The notes under the pieces were generated by a model. The model searched no databases, had not been told where the DNA came from, and saw only the letters and a list, made by a program, of their open reading frames with translations. DNA of 64,000 bases, taken from NCBI GenBank assembly GCA_964019165.1, contig OZ025271.1:2106501-2170500 (forward strand), given 5' to 3'. Below are positions 33,501-44,766 of the stretch, piece by piece. The translations under genes and the position numbers were made by a program. Position 1 is the first letter of the stretch. The number at the start of each line of letters is the position of its first letter. This DNA comes from Mastigias papua. Taxonomy: Eukaryota > Cnidaria > Scyphozoa > Rhizostomeae > Mastigiidae.

Positions 33501-34715
33501 AACACAAGGGTTTTTTCCCAACAATATATCTTAAGTGAAGTCATACTCTGACTTATTCGAATGTAATAAATTGTCATACTATTAGTATCATTTGATGTGA
33601 AATAATTGTCAGAATAATGCAGTATGATTTACATGGGTTTTAAAACACAAAATATAATTGATGTATTGATGTTGACTTGCAATGGTTGTTATCAAAATCA
33701 TCCACTATAACTTCATGTAAGGTGTCGTCCTGCTCTAGGAATTACTTTTCGATGCACAGTCAAAAAGTTGGTATTTAGTTATGAAAACCCTATTGACTCA
33801 CTGATTATTACGTGCGATTATCCGGTATACAATATACCAATATTAATTTTGAACTATTTGCCCTCCGCATTAGTTGATTTAAATAACTGAGTAAACTGAG
33901 TTTTCTATCACAAAATCTACTCAATATGATCTAGTATTCTCCTATATAGTTTTGTTGTTCAATTGCAGTAAATTTTATGAAAACTGAATGTTGTTCTCCT
34001 AATTCATGATATTAGAAGTAGTTGAATTGAAATGGTTTGCCATTGCATTCAATGAATACAATTTAATATATTTATCCCATTCTATATGTCCAATTACCAC
34101 CTGTCAAGTGATAATTTACTTTACTTTCCTACAGAGTTTCATAATTAGCCTTTAATTCCAAGTCTTCTAGTGAATGCTGTCAATCTTCTGAATCTATGCC
34201 ACTGTACGGTAGTTATGCATAGTCATGCACGATTCAAACCTCTGCAGGTTTACTATTCATTCTATTCATTCATAATTTATAATTATTGCAGTTGTGCATT
34301 AAGTGGCATTATATTTTCCGTGTACATACTTTTATAATAGCCAGTTATTTTAATATAAAATTTATTAAGCATGGATGTTTGCACCATAGATCCCCCCTTT
34401 ATTCAGTCCAAGAGCAATACTTATCTTCCCCCAGCGAGTTGATTTTCTTTCTTCATTAGGATTATTTGCTAACCACTGCTAATGAAGGTAATTGAAAATA
34501 AGTTATTCGAGATCAGTTGGAGATATAGAAGAGATCACCATAGCCATGATTTTGACTTCTGACTATAAAACAAATTGAAATCAGTAGAATTGAGAAAAAA
34601 AGAAGGCTGCGTATCAATTTTGTACAAATTAATGGGAAATAGAACTAATGGATATGCGTAACTACAGATTGTTCTCATATCTTTAATAGGGAATAGACTA
34701 TTCAAAAAGGAAGTA
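30510..34715. other. long stretch without supported genes
   Basis: About 4.2 kb of AT-rich sequence. A 63-codon hydrophobic frame at 30682-30873 and others of similar length have no recognisable relatives. A local direct repeat GACGCAAAATCCATAA occurs twice at 30940-30978. No long repeats were identified. Confidence 0.4.
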
Positions 34716-34719
34716 TACC

Positions 34720-35450
34720 GTATCGACTCGATTAAGTCCAAGGGGGCTTATCTGTAAGAAACCATTTTGCGAGTGGGTATTATTCAAAGGAGGCTTATCA
34801 AAATCACAGGTAGTTACAATGGTTGCCAAAACTCTTGGAACACCATGCTTCTTATCTCTATATGCTATCTCCCCTCCCCCCACCCTATACAATGTTGTAA
34901 TGCGAGATGTACCAACATTGTCATGATTACCCTTTGTCATGATAGTATTGCGGGTAGTATGAGCTTTGACTCATAATCCCCGTCACAGAACGGAAGAATA
35001 GCTGTAATTGTGTATCAGATTGTAAGATAGAGAACAGTTGGTGAATGAGACAAGATATAAAAGCATGCTTCTATAAAACGAAATCTTTTCTCTTTTCTTT
35101 TTTGATACTCTTTGTTGGACTTCCGAATTACCTATGTTTAACAATAATATGGCTAGGAAATGAAGAAAAATTGAGATCTGAGTGGAGCAAGTGCATCAAA
35201 CATCCTGGGACATATTCGTCCTTCTTCTCAACATTGTTTCAGGGGGGGGGGAAGGGGGCTGTTTGTGTGAAATACGACAATGAAGCGTTAGATATCTATA
35301 TCCTGGCAATTCCACGCTACTGATCGATCAGTATCATGATCCAACTACTTTTGGTGGCCATTGTAGGTCTGCCACAGGCATTATCAACACCAAATTAACT
35401 CATTTAAATGCAAATCGAGATGGGGTCAAAGAAGAAAAAGTTTAGGTCTT
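34720..35450. other. non-coding with possible transposon end
   Basis: The start (ATACCGTATCGACTCGATTA, then AAGTCCAAGGGGGCTTAT) resembles a terminal motif common in invertebrate DNA-transposon MITEs, but no second end was found. The remainder has small open frames on both strands without resemblance to known proteins. Confidence 0.3.
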
Positions 35451-35485
35451 TTTCGTCAACTTCTTCTTCTTTTTCGAGTGCCGTG

Positions 35486-38458
35486 TCAAAAGACGTTGGC
35501 AGCAATGAGTTCTCTTTGCGATGCTTTTCTAACAAGTTCTATCGTGTTGTCACAATTCGTCCACTTTACAAGTTGGTTTGTGAATAGCATTCTTCTTCTC
35601 CCACGTGTTCTTTTTCCTACAATTTTACCAGTAACTACAAGGTATTCCAGTTTATCTTTCCACATTATGTGCCCAAAGAAAGAAATTTGTCTTTTCGAAA
35701 TGTCTGACATGATGTTGCTGTTTTGAATAGTCTCATTCAGTACTTCTTCATTTGTGATCTTTTCTGTCCATTTCACTTTTTCCATTCTCCTCAGGAACCA
35801 CATCTCAGCCGCTTTGATCTTCCTGATGTCTGTCTTGTTTAATGTCCAGTTTTCACTTCCATACAGCAATATTGGTGTAATGTAGCATTTCAAGATTCGG
35901 TATCTCAACTGGAATGGCATCTTAAGGTTCGTCAATATAGCTTTCATTTCTGTGAATGCGTTCTTGGCTACTGCAATCCTGCACTTGACGTCTACTGTAC
36001 TCTTGGCATCAGATGTCATGATGCTTCCCAGATATTTGAATTGATTTACTTGTTTTAGTATTTCACCATTCAAGCTTACTTTTATCTTAGAGGGTTGCTT
36101 TTTCTTGCTGAAAACCATAACTTCAGTCTTTTGTACATTAATTTGCATTTCAAAATTTTCACATTCTTATTGAACAGCATCAAGCAATTTCTGTAGACTC
36201 TTCACTTTCTGCTATAAGAACTGTGTCATCTGCAAATCTGATGTTATTTATATTGACACCACCTATTTTCACCCCCTCTAATGTATCTATTGATCTAAGG
36301 ATGACTTCAGAGTATAACGAAAAGAGATCCGGTGACATTACACAGCCTTGTCTCACTCCTCTTGCAATTTCTACGAAATTTGAGAGTTGGTCTTTTAAGC
36401 GTATGTTGGCTTTCTGCTTAAAGTAGAGATTTTGCACGAGTCGTAGATCTCTGTCTTGAAACTAAAGGTCACTAAGCAATTCAAATAGGATGTTGTGCTG
36501 AACTCTATCGAAAGCTTTGGTAAAGTCGATGAAGCAGCAATGTAGGTACTTGTTCACTTCAATGCATATCTCTGCTAAATTTTTCAGCACGAGCACGGCA
36601 TTTCTCGTTCCTTTATCTGGCATAAATCCATACTGACATTCGTTGATTTTTTGATGTATGCTTGATTTCATTCTGTTTAACAATACTTTCAGTAGTAATT
36701 TTGTTATGTGGCTCATTACACTTATTGTTCGATAATTCCCACATTCAATCGCTTTCGGCTTCTTAGGAATTGGTATAAATGTGGATTCCAGAAGCTCATC
36801 AACAATGTCACCATCGTTATACATTTCATTGAAAAGCCTCTCAAGAATGTCAACTCCAGTATCTCCTAGGTACATTAGAAGCTCAACAGCAATTTGATCA
36901 TTACCAACCGCTTTCCCTCTTTTCATGCTTTTCATTGCTCTGCGTATTTCGTCTTTCAAAATGATTTCTCCGGTGAGATGTCCTTCAAACTTTATGGTTT
37001 CTCTATCTCTATTCTCATCCCCATAAAGGTCTTTGATGTACTCCTCCCATCTTTTCATTATATCATCCTTATCTAGAAAGATCCTTCCTTTTTTGTCTTT
37101 TATCACATTCCCATCATTTCTGTTTTTCCATCGTTTTCCAACAATCTCTTTGATATTTTGATGACTTTCTTTAGGACTTATGATTTTCAATTTTTCAATT
37201 TCTTTACACTTCTTTTCAAAGAATTCAATTTTACTTTGCATACACATTTCTCTTACTCTTTTATCAAGTATCTGGTATTTTTCAGTGTTCCTTTTCATCT
37301 TCCTTCTTTCTTCCATTGTTTCTAATATTTTCTCTGTCATCCACGTTTGCCTGTTATTCTTTTTCTTTGGAACAAATTCCCTTTTGATGTTATTACAGAT
37401 TTCCTTGTATGTTTCCCAAGTACTTTTCTCTGATGATTGTCTCTCTGTCCATAGTGTCTTAGCTGCATTTTGCATGTTTTTCATCGTTTCTGTGTTTACT
37501 GCTTCGTAGTCATGCCTCATTCTTACTTCTCCTTTGTGTGTTTTCTTGAAGCAAGTTCGAACACAAGCCACTAGCAGTTGATGATCACTGCCACAGTCTG
37601 CACTTGGGTATGTCTTACAGTCTAAAACTGAGTTTCTCATCCTACTACTCACACAGATGTAATCAATTTGATTCTGCGTCCGATCTCCTGGGCTTCTCCA
37701 AGTGTAAAGTCTGCTATCTCTATTCTTAAAACACGCATTCGTGATTATTAGTCTGTTTTGTTCACACCAGTTTGTGAAGTCTTCACCTCTGTCATTGCCC
37801 TCACCAAGTCCGAACATTCCGCAGGCTTTACTTTTGTTATTCAAGCCAACTTTAGCATTCCAGTCTCCCATAACTAGCTTGACTTCTCTATGCATGCTTT
37901 TTGACAAAGCGATATTTACCTCCTCATAGAACTTTTCTATTTCTTCGTCACTACTGCCTGATGTTGGTGCATATACTTGTATGATAAATGTATCTGTTGG
38001 ATGTCCTTTCAATCTCGCACACAATACTCTGTCCGAGATAGGCCAATATCCTTTCAAGCTCTTTGAGTTTTTCTTGTTTATTAATAATGCTACTCCTCTT
38101 TCTGATCTTTTTTCATTTCCTGAGTATAAGAAGGTGTAATCTCCAAACTGTATTGTGCCACTATTTCTCCATCGCGTTTCTGCCAAAACTAGAATGTCAA
38201 TCTTTACCCTTTCCATTTCCTTTGTTACATTTGCTAACTTCCCGGGTTGTAGGAGAGTTCTTATGTTCCAATCTTTCTAGCAACTTTCTTATTTTTATTT
38301 CTGTTTTCCCCTCTTTTTGGTTCTGTTTTTGTTTTTGTGACAGTAGCTGGATGACGGTCGGGAGTGTCCTGTCTCTCAACACTGCACCTACCGAGCGCGG
38401 CCTCCGTGTTACGGATTCCGTTGACGCTGTTGTTTTCATTCTTGTAATTATAACTCAT
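35486..38458 (-). pseudogene. RTE endonuclease-reverse transcriptase, frameshifted
   Basis: This encodes the single large RTE protein that nicks target DNA and copies its own RNA there. The frame opens at 38458 (about 65 N-terminal residues, ending KIGT), slips near 38264, and continues WNIRTLLQPGKL and ILVLAETRW. The main frame 38216-36462 holds the rest of the APE endonuclease (GDWNAKVG, QNQIDYICV, SDHQLLV), a coiled linker, and the first half of the RT (CGNYRTISVMSH, FIDFTKAFDRVQH). A second slip near 36450 leads to 36437-36180 (GVRQGCVMSPDLFSLYSEV, then RFADDTVLIAES with both Asp intact). The C-terminal domain is at 36148-35486 (QFKYLGSIMTSD, LLYGSENWTLNK, GHIMWKDKLEYLVVTGKI). All catalytic motifs persist, so the insertion is young; two or three indels break the frame. 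Confidence 0.9.
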
Positions 38459-38510
38459 TGATTACTAGGCAGAATAATGGAGAGGTTTGCCGTTGCCAAT
38501 CCATCCAGAG

Positions 38511-38577
38511 CCTCGTTAGCAGGCATTGAAATGCCTCCCAGGGGACACCGCGTGGAGGTGAGGTTGTGTTATCCCCC
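38511..38577 (-). ncRNA. HDV-like self-cleaving ribozyme at RTE 5' end
   Basis: On the minus strand from 38577, P1 is GGGGGAT with GTCCCCT (38577-38571 with 38046+500-38540, that is 38546-38540), starting with the G-U wobble typical of the cleavage site. P2 is CCTC with GAGG (38563-38560 with 38514-38511). P3 is ACC with GGT, closing an L3 loop TCCACGC that differs by one base from the HDV L3. P1.1 can form from the two C of L3 and GG after P1. P4 is AGGCAT-TTCA-ATGCCT (38536-38521). J4/2 is GCTAAC with C at 38519 in the catalytic position. HDV-like ribozymes at RTE 5' ends are established; they release the element RNA with a precise 5' end. Confidence 0.82.
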
Positions 38578-38588
38578 TTTCGTCAACT

Positions 38589-38858
38589 ATTCACTCAAAT
38601 GAGCAAACCTATAGCTGAATTGTTTTAATTTCGTTGCTAGTATTCTGCATTATACTGAACCCACATAACCCCTTATGGGAGCTTACGCGGGGGTGAAGGC
38701 TTATTTATCAGAAATCATCATCTTTTGACTGGGGACTTATACCAGGGGGGTTTGCTGAAGGAGGGGACTTAATCAAATCATTACAGTAATGCTGTTAAAC
38801 CAATAACATGAAATATGTCAATAAGTAAGAATTGTCTCTTGGTACTACAGAATCCTAC
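38589..38858. other. flanking non-coding DNA
   Basis: About 270 bases between the RTE and the pogo-like element. Near 38826 it contains the opening block of an R repeat (TCTTGGTACTACAGAA), into or beside which the pogo-like element seems to have inserted. Confidence 0.35.
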
Positions 38859-38860
38859 TA

Positions 38861-39788
38861 CAGTTAAACCTCGATGTCTCGAACACGTTTTATCTCGAAC
38901 TCCTCGATATCTCGAACTGGTTTTCGTTTCCCTTGGATTTGCTATAGTGTTAAGTACTAAGGCAACTCCGGTTAACTCGAACCCCGCTTAACACGAATTC
39001 CTCGTTATCTCCAACAATTTTTTGTGGCCAAACAGGTCATTTACTACTGCTTAACTCGAACTTTTAAAAATAACAATTTAAAGAAACAGGAAATATATTA
39101 AATCCTACAAAATATTTAAAGCATATGAGATGCTCTTAAGTGAATAATTATTACCTTCAAAGCATTTACTTCTTTTCATGGTAAAAATTTACTATAGCCT
39201 AAAAACCAGCCTGTTTTCTTTAACAATTATAATTGTTAGTGGCTGAGGCGCCAATTCGTATTCCTATTAAGTACGTGAGAAAGGAATGTAAATAGTTTTG
39301 TGAAGGTATGAAATCGATTCCTAATCAAATACATCTCAAAAAAATATTCAGCTTTTGCTTATCTGGCTTTTCAGAATATCAATAAAGTCTTTATTTCCAC
39401 TGAATTCCAATTTACAAGGAACTGACATGCCTTCCTTACCGCCTAAATTCACAGGTATTCCACGTATCACCACAACGCACGAGCTTTACGCCTCTGTCGA
39501 TATCCACCTGTAGCCCTCCATTTTATTTTCAACCCCCCCCCACTTTATGGATTTATTTATGATTTCCCAGTAGTCTATTTCATTATGAACCCCCACTTTA
39601 TGAAAATCTAGAAGAAATCCCCCACAGCTAATTTGACCCCCCCCAAACAATAAAGCACAGAAGAGTAGGCTATTTAGCAACTAGAAGCCCATAAAACACA
39701 GTTTTTCCGACCCCCGATAACTCGAACCCCCGCTATCTCGAACTATTTTTCATTTCCTTTGAGAGTTCGAGATATCGAGGTTCAACTG
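38861..39788. mobile_element. pogo/Tigger-like non-autonomous transposon, 928 bp
   Basis: Terminal inverted repeats of about 24 bp start CAGTTAAACCTCGATGTCTC on the left and match the reverse complement of the right end with two differences. TA dinucleotides flank both ends (38859-38860, 39789-39790), as expected for Tc1/mariner-type insertion. Subterminal CTCGAAC motifs recur many times. There is no transposase. A half copy of the palindromic element lies inside. Confidence 0.75.
39091..39238. repeat. half copy of the palindromic foldback element
   Basis: About 148 bases match 30286-30436 with few differences and stop a few bases past the palindrome centre (after AATTGTTA), where unrelated sequence GTGGCTGAGG begins. 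Confidence 0.85.
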
Positions 39789-39794
39789 TATATG

Positions 39795-40330
39795 AATAGT
39801 CTGTTGGTATTTCAGGACTTCACTCCTGTAGGAAAAGGGGTAGAATGTTTTGGACATACTGAAAGCTGTCTTCGTCCGACACCTTTTAGAGTATGGAACA
39901 TCAGATAAAGACGGAATAGTGAACGGAAGTATATAGCCAGATGTTTATTCACGTCATATGGGGGAATAATGCGTCTAGTTGGCCTTGTCACTTGCAATAG
40001 TCTCGACGATAAAAGTAAATTGTTGAGCATGGAAGATGTTACTTTGATCTACAACACAGTGTCAGATGAAACAAGCCGTTAGTACGTATAAAAGGTGTTG
40101 CCGCTTCTTCGTGTTGTAGCAAAATGCACTTTAGCTCAAAAGAGTGGGAATATTCTTTACGCATACTGAAAGGGAAAGGCTTTCTTTTGTGTGAACTTCG
40201 TCAGAGAATGAAAAGTAGGATAAAGATCGAAAGGTGAATGAAAATATGTAGCAAGATGTAGATACACGTGATATGACGAATAATGCGTCCAGTTGGCCGT
40301 ATGTTTGGCCAGTTAGCATATATGCACCAT
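39795..40330 (+). repeat. two R-family copies in tandem
   Basis: R-like sequence begins at 39795 (AGTCTGTTGGTATTTCAGGACTTC) and again at about 40125 (CACTTTAGCTCAAAAGAGTGGG). Each includes the hammerhead-like block (CATACTGAAAG at 39857 and 40163), the CACGT...ATATG block and the GTTGGCC block. The hammerhead-like sites are about 305 bases apart. Cores are decayed (CTAAAAG in the first, CTGACGA but a broken stem II in the second). Confidence 0.65.
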
Positions 40331-40403
40331 TTACTATCTCTAGTTTGTTGGCAATTTTCTTAATTTTTATTGAGTCTCTAAGTATTATCATTTGACTTTT
40401 GCT

Positions 40404-40470
40404 TGATTAATTGATTGATTGATTGATTAATTGATTGATTGGTTGATTGATTGATTGCTTGATTTATTAA
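40404..40470. repeat. (TTGA)n microsatellite
   Basis: About 15 imperfect TTGA units between two R-derived segments. Confidence 0.9.
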
Positions 40471-40607
40471 GTGATCATTGTTGTGGTATGGTTCATGGAC
40501 TAATGGAGTAGTACTCTTTTTGGCTTAAGGTATTCTACTGCTTAGCTTGGACTGTCATCGAGCGTAATGATGGCATCAAGGGAGAGTCAACGAAGTGCAC
40601 TATGCGA

Positions 40608-40800
40608 AGTCCAAGTGAAAAAATGAACTCTACTTGTTTGCACAAGACATTGTTTTGAGTCTTAACATATACTGATTGCAAAACACATACTCGAAAAGAC
40701 GATCTTATTTGCCCATTGTTCCAAAAGCTACTGTCTGTATATGTGTTGGAGCATTCCCGATTTCTGATAAGACATTGTACTAGGGCCAAATCATAATTTA
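40608..40800 (+). repeat. R-family 3' part
   Basis: It matches 5226-5420: CCAAGTGAAAAAATGAACTC, TTTGCACAAGACATTG, TTTTGAGTCTTAA, and the final AGACATTGTACTAGGGCC. It continues the copy interrupted by about 280 bases that include the TTGA repeat. Confidence 0.7.
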
Positions 40801-42420
40801 GTTTCTAAATTATTGTGATTGCACAAAGTTGAATTCACGAATTAATGAATATCTACTCTACCACAAGCACGCAACTTGGAATCTAACGAAGAAGATATCG
40901 ACAAAGTCGTGATGTTAATCTGAATACTTACACATAACTAGAAAGCAAATGCCTGGCTTTATGATGTAAGTTCTGTTTCTGTCAATGAACATTTCTCTCT
41001 AATACACCTATTGTCAGTATTATAAAGACATTTCCTTATTTTTGAATGCGGTTCCAAGGTATACACGTTATAAGTATAAAAACTGTCCTTCTGTAGAACA
41101 CGATCGTAACTAGAAAGCGTTGATATTGAAAGCATGATATATCCATAAATAGTTAATCGGAGGCAGTGTAGTATGGTAAAAGCAGTCTCTATGTCAAAAA
41201 TTCTATTCAATAGATTCTATTATTGTCATGTATAGTAATGTCTTTTAAATGCAGTGTTTGAAATCAAAGTGACTATTATTTCACATTGTTGTTTTACAAG
41301 AAATAGTAGGCTTGAAGTAAACTGTCGTGGCATTGCAATGACAACTACTAAAATTTTGGGAATTATGAAACTAGTAACATTCCCTGAACATAAGTTTTAC
41401 AAAATTAATGTAAGCTAGTAATGGACAATTTAATATGACCAATACGCATTCCAACTGAAAATTTCGTTATTTAATAAAATAGTTGCCTTAGATGTCTGAC
41501 ATGGGAACCGCAGCTTTGCAATAAATTTCAAGACCAGAAGGATGAAAGCATGCTATCGTTCATAGTTAATTAGACATGATTTGAGAATTGAGAAGTCCAG
41601 TAATAAATTCATGACACATTCAGGTAGACACTTTCCATGTTAATGCGTTTCGTCCCGTACTTGAGTCATCTTCAGTTAGAGAGGGAAATGAAATGAAGGT
41701 ATATAAGTATGTAGGAAAGTGGAGGATCAAACATAGTGGAAACAGTAAGCAAACAAGTAGGAAGTAAAACAACCACTAATTGAGAAAACGAGATTAGAAC
41801 AGCGGCATAGAAATAAAGGACAGGTGGGAATTGAGAATTGAATAGTTACCTTGCCCTACAAACTGCAGGTTTCAAGTAGTACCTTGAACATCCTGACACT
41901 GTGCCATTGTTTGCATACAAGTTGAGGTTATGGTATCCTGCATAGTTAGTATTTTATTATTCATGCCTTGTTTATAGTTAAAAACCAAATTCCAATGCAA
42001 TTATGAGGGTAAAGTGTGAGAAAAATGGGAATGATAATTCAAATGAAATATCGCAATGTCGCAAAACTTTCACTGTATAAAATATTAATGTAACATTTAT
42101 CCATTATCCAATTTAAAAACTTGCAAATTTTGCTGGCTTTCTCCTAAATAAGTGATCCTAGGGAGGAGCATGCAAGCCTGCAGAATTAGCGCCAATGCGC
42201 TTGGGTATTTCTTGGGATTGGAGGGTGGGCACCCACTAGGGCCTATGTCACGGAGGGACCTTCTGCTAAAATTCCAAATGCAACCATTAGCTATTTGAAG
42301 GTTTTAAGATAATTTAAAGAAGCATTTCCCTGTCTTGTGAAGCAATGTTCATTATTTTCACTTGTATAGATTGATTCTTTTCGCTCAATGATTTAGTCGG
42401 TATTTAGGCCTTGTAATCGT
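40801..42420. other. mostly unassigned; PLE-type terminal motif inside
   Basis: No open frame supported. At 41675-41647 (minus strand) CTGAAGATGACTCAAGTACG followed by GGACGAAAC matches a motif that recurs at the ends of Penelope-like elements, so a PLE tail of unknown extent (perhaps 41600-41950) may be present. Confidence 0.35.
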
Positions 42421-42792
42421 TGCAGACGCACTTGCCAGTCTAGTAAACGAGAGCTCTCGGCAAAATGTCTCAAGAAAGTAAGGAAATTTTAGCCAGACAC
42501 AGTTCATAAAAATTGTTTAAAGTGGCTCACTAATGACATCCATATAAAATCATTCAAAATATGTAAGTGTTGCATGCAACAGCAATCGCATGCAGCAGTT
42601 CGATTTAGGTAGCGTGTCTCGCGTGGTCCGATCTTTTCGACATTGCTCTTTAGTGTGCTTCATATAAGGAGTCCCACGGACGTTTTCACTACACTTTTCA
42701 AAAACATCCTCGTTTGCATAGCAAAGCTTTTTGTGTCAGCTTTATTCCTAAGCCCTAATTTTTGTCATACGGTTCTAGAAGTTCTAAGAAAT

Positions 42793-43161
42793 TTATTCCA
42801 ACTTTTGGTAACTATCAAAAAATCTGGTAAGTTGAAATTGTAATATGTGGTAGTTAACAATATCAAGATGTGGTGGGACATAACAGAGGCATTCAAAAGG
42901 CTTTCTCAACAACCAATCAGAATCCTGGATGGGGACATCATTTTGTTTACATTTTGCCTGCCACCCCTTCTTTTTAATGGGGAAAACATAGTCGTACATA
43001 AAAAGGTCATCATCAGTACATGCTTGATTGAAACTCTCCCAATTTTTAGCAGCATTTCTGTAAGAAAATAAGCTATGAATTCCTTGCGGCCCTAAGCGAT
43101 AGCTCCATGAAAAATTTATACGGTGACATTCAAATTTCATCCTTCCTAAATTGTGTGTCAA
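42793..43161 (-). CDS. 122-codon open frame, unknown
   Basis: This is an uninterrupted minus-strand frame starting MTHNLGRMKFECHRINFSWS, with an even amino-acid mix, several Trp and Cys and no low-complexity sequence, ending FFDSYQKLE. No domain or family was recognised, and no repeats of it occur in the window. An opposing 74-codon frame overlaps it. It is longer than most chance frames here, but nothing else supports expression. Confidence 0.2.
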   Translation of the reverse strand: MTHNLGRMKFECHRINFSWSYRLGPQGIHSLFSYRNAAKNWESFNQACTDDDLFMYDYVFPIKKKGWQAKCKQNDVPIQDSDWLLRKPFECLCYVPPHLDIVNYHILQFQLTRFFDSYQKLE

Positions 43162-43164
43162 ATA

Positions 43165-44205
43165 GGTCTAGGCACCAAGGAAACGTGGCTCCTATCCCCT
43201 GAAGACCTGTTCGTAATTCACTATCAATACCGCAAAATTCTTCAAGAGGACCATTTCTCAATAGCCTCTTTTTTCCTTCTGTATGTTATAATAATTTTAA
43301 AACTACAACTTACTTTGGTTACACTGTGACCAAATGCAACAAGAAAAGACACTAAGTTTTCTGGCTCCAATAGGACATGTTACTTACAATTCAACATATG
43401 TGCAACAAGAAAGATTAAAGTTGGTGTCAAAAAGATGTTGAGTTTTTGTACAGGAAGTAGACAAGGTAAACATTGAGCAGTTTTTGAGAGTACCAAATAA
43501 TTCTAAATCTATAGAATGAATACATCCACATGCACATGACCAAAATTCTTGACAGCTAATGTGAGATGCAGTCTCTAGAACTATTAGTCAAATAAAGCAA
43601 CGAAAAGAAAGAATAAAATAGGTGGTACGCTGCTAGTAGTCTAACAAGGTCGCTCCTTCAGTTGAGTAAAACTAAGGTTACATTTTTACCTCCAATATTG
43701 ATCTATCAGCTATATAGCCTCTTCAATTTGAAGTTAATTTCCTTTTATTCAGTTTCAACATTGTCTCTCCCACCTCCGAAAAATAGATAATAAAATGGAT
43801 ATTTCTTTGAAACAGTCCTGCAAAGATGAATACCTGCTCACGCAAATTTGATAAAATAAATACACTTTTGTAACGAAAAATAAGAATACTTTAAGAAGCT
43901 ATTGCAAATTTTATATTCAGTGTAGACACATGGAGTTTAATTCACCGAATGGAATAATCTTAATTCACCTAAGTGAAACCTTACAACTCCGTTTCACTCA
44001 GCAATAAGTTTGTTGTGAAAGATGCTGCTTTGATGAAGCAAGTCTAAGTTAAAGAAGGGTATTAGTTTTCTTTGTCGTACTTCTCTTGGTGGTTTTTGTC
44101 ACAGGAAATGTAGAATTCATTACCTAGTTGTTTGGGATGGGCAGAGACAAAGTTACAGTTGCAATACGAGATTAATTTCAATTCAAGTATGCTATTGAGA
44201 GAGCA
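43165..44205. other. non-coding, nothing recognised
   Basis: AT-rich sequence without open frames of note. Confidence 0.4.
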
Positions 44206-44210
44206 CTATT

Positions 44211-44369
44211 GAAAATGATCCATTGAAAGAAACCATTGATTTCATGAAGGAGGAGTTGAAAGAAAGCCGTGAGCATGAGAAGAAACTAATGGAAATGCTG
44301 CTTCAGCATAATCAGCAAACTCAAAGTGCACAGCTCCACCCAGCTGTTCATGGAATGTCTCATTGGTGA
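44211..44369 (+). CDS. coiled-coil C-terminal fragment, possibly Harbinger accessory protein
   Basis: An open 52-codon frame (NDPLKETIDFMKEELKESRE, EKKLMEMLLQHNQQTQ, ending HGMSHW) stops at 44367. It is highly charged with a heptad-like pattern. It lies 400 bases from, and convergent with, the PIF/Harbinger transposase. Harbinger elements encode a second Myb/SANT protein that often ends in such a coiled coil. The Myb domain is not visible, so the link is an inference from position. Confidence 0.3.
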   Translation, partial: ENDPLKETIDFMKEELKESREHEKKLMEMLLQHNQQTQSAQLHPAVHGMSHW

Positions 44370-44766
44370 AATGGCTTCATACATCAGCTTCCAACATTCC
44401 CACAGAGATTTGATACAAGCTCAAATCGAGGTGCCTTCTCTATAGGAAGATCAACACCTTTGAGTTCTGAAGAGACAAAAACACGTGAAGAAAAGACTTA
44501 TTTATTGTAATTTCTGCTTTTTTAACCCAGTAATATAACTATTTCAGTCACTCTTTGCTACAATGTTGACTTATGGTTTATTACATTATGATACAGCTAC
44601 ATTTACAGGGTGTGAAAAGGACTTGTGCCTAGGATGATAGGTATAATCCAATGTCAAATTGAAGATAATTTGCTAAGATTAGAAATTTTAACACAACAGA
44701 TATTTTAAATCAATATACAAAGGTGCAGCAGTTAAGTCTTTAAATTAAGACATGCTGAAATAGCAT

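Larger units (their letters stand above)
35451..38588 (-). mobile_element. full-length RTE-clade LINE with target-site duplication
   Basis: The element occupies 35462-38577 on the minus strand. The 11-bp sequence TTTCGTCAACT is present exactly at both sides (35451-35461 and 38578-38588). The 5' end coincides with nucleotide 1 of an HDV-like ribozyme, and the 3' end is a short GAA-repeat tail (35462-35475). The length, about 3.1 kb, is normal for RTE elements, as is the very short 3' untranslated region. It is a structurally complete insertion whose coding sequence has since acquired frameshifts. Confidence 0.9.

Noticed and set aside
36894..37929. Hydrophobic plus-strand frames across 36.2-38.5 kb
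   Set aside because: Antisense shadows of the RTE coding strand.
42426..42477. A 52-nt exon between TCGTTGCAG and GTAAGG
   Set aside because: Good splice sites, but two frames are open and neither end phase links to another candidate; too ambiguous to list.
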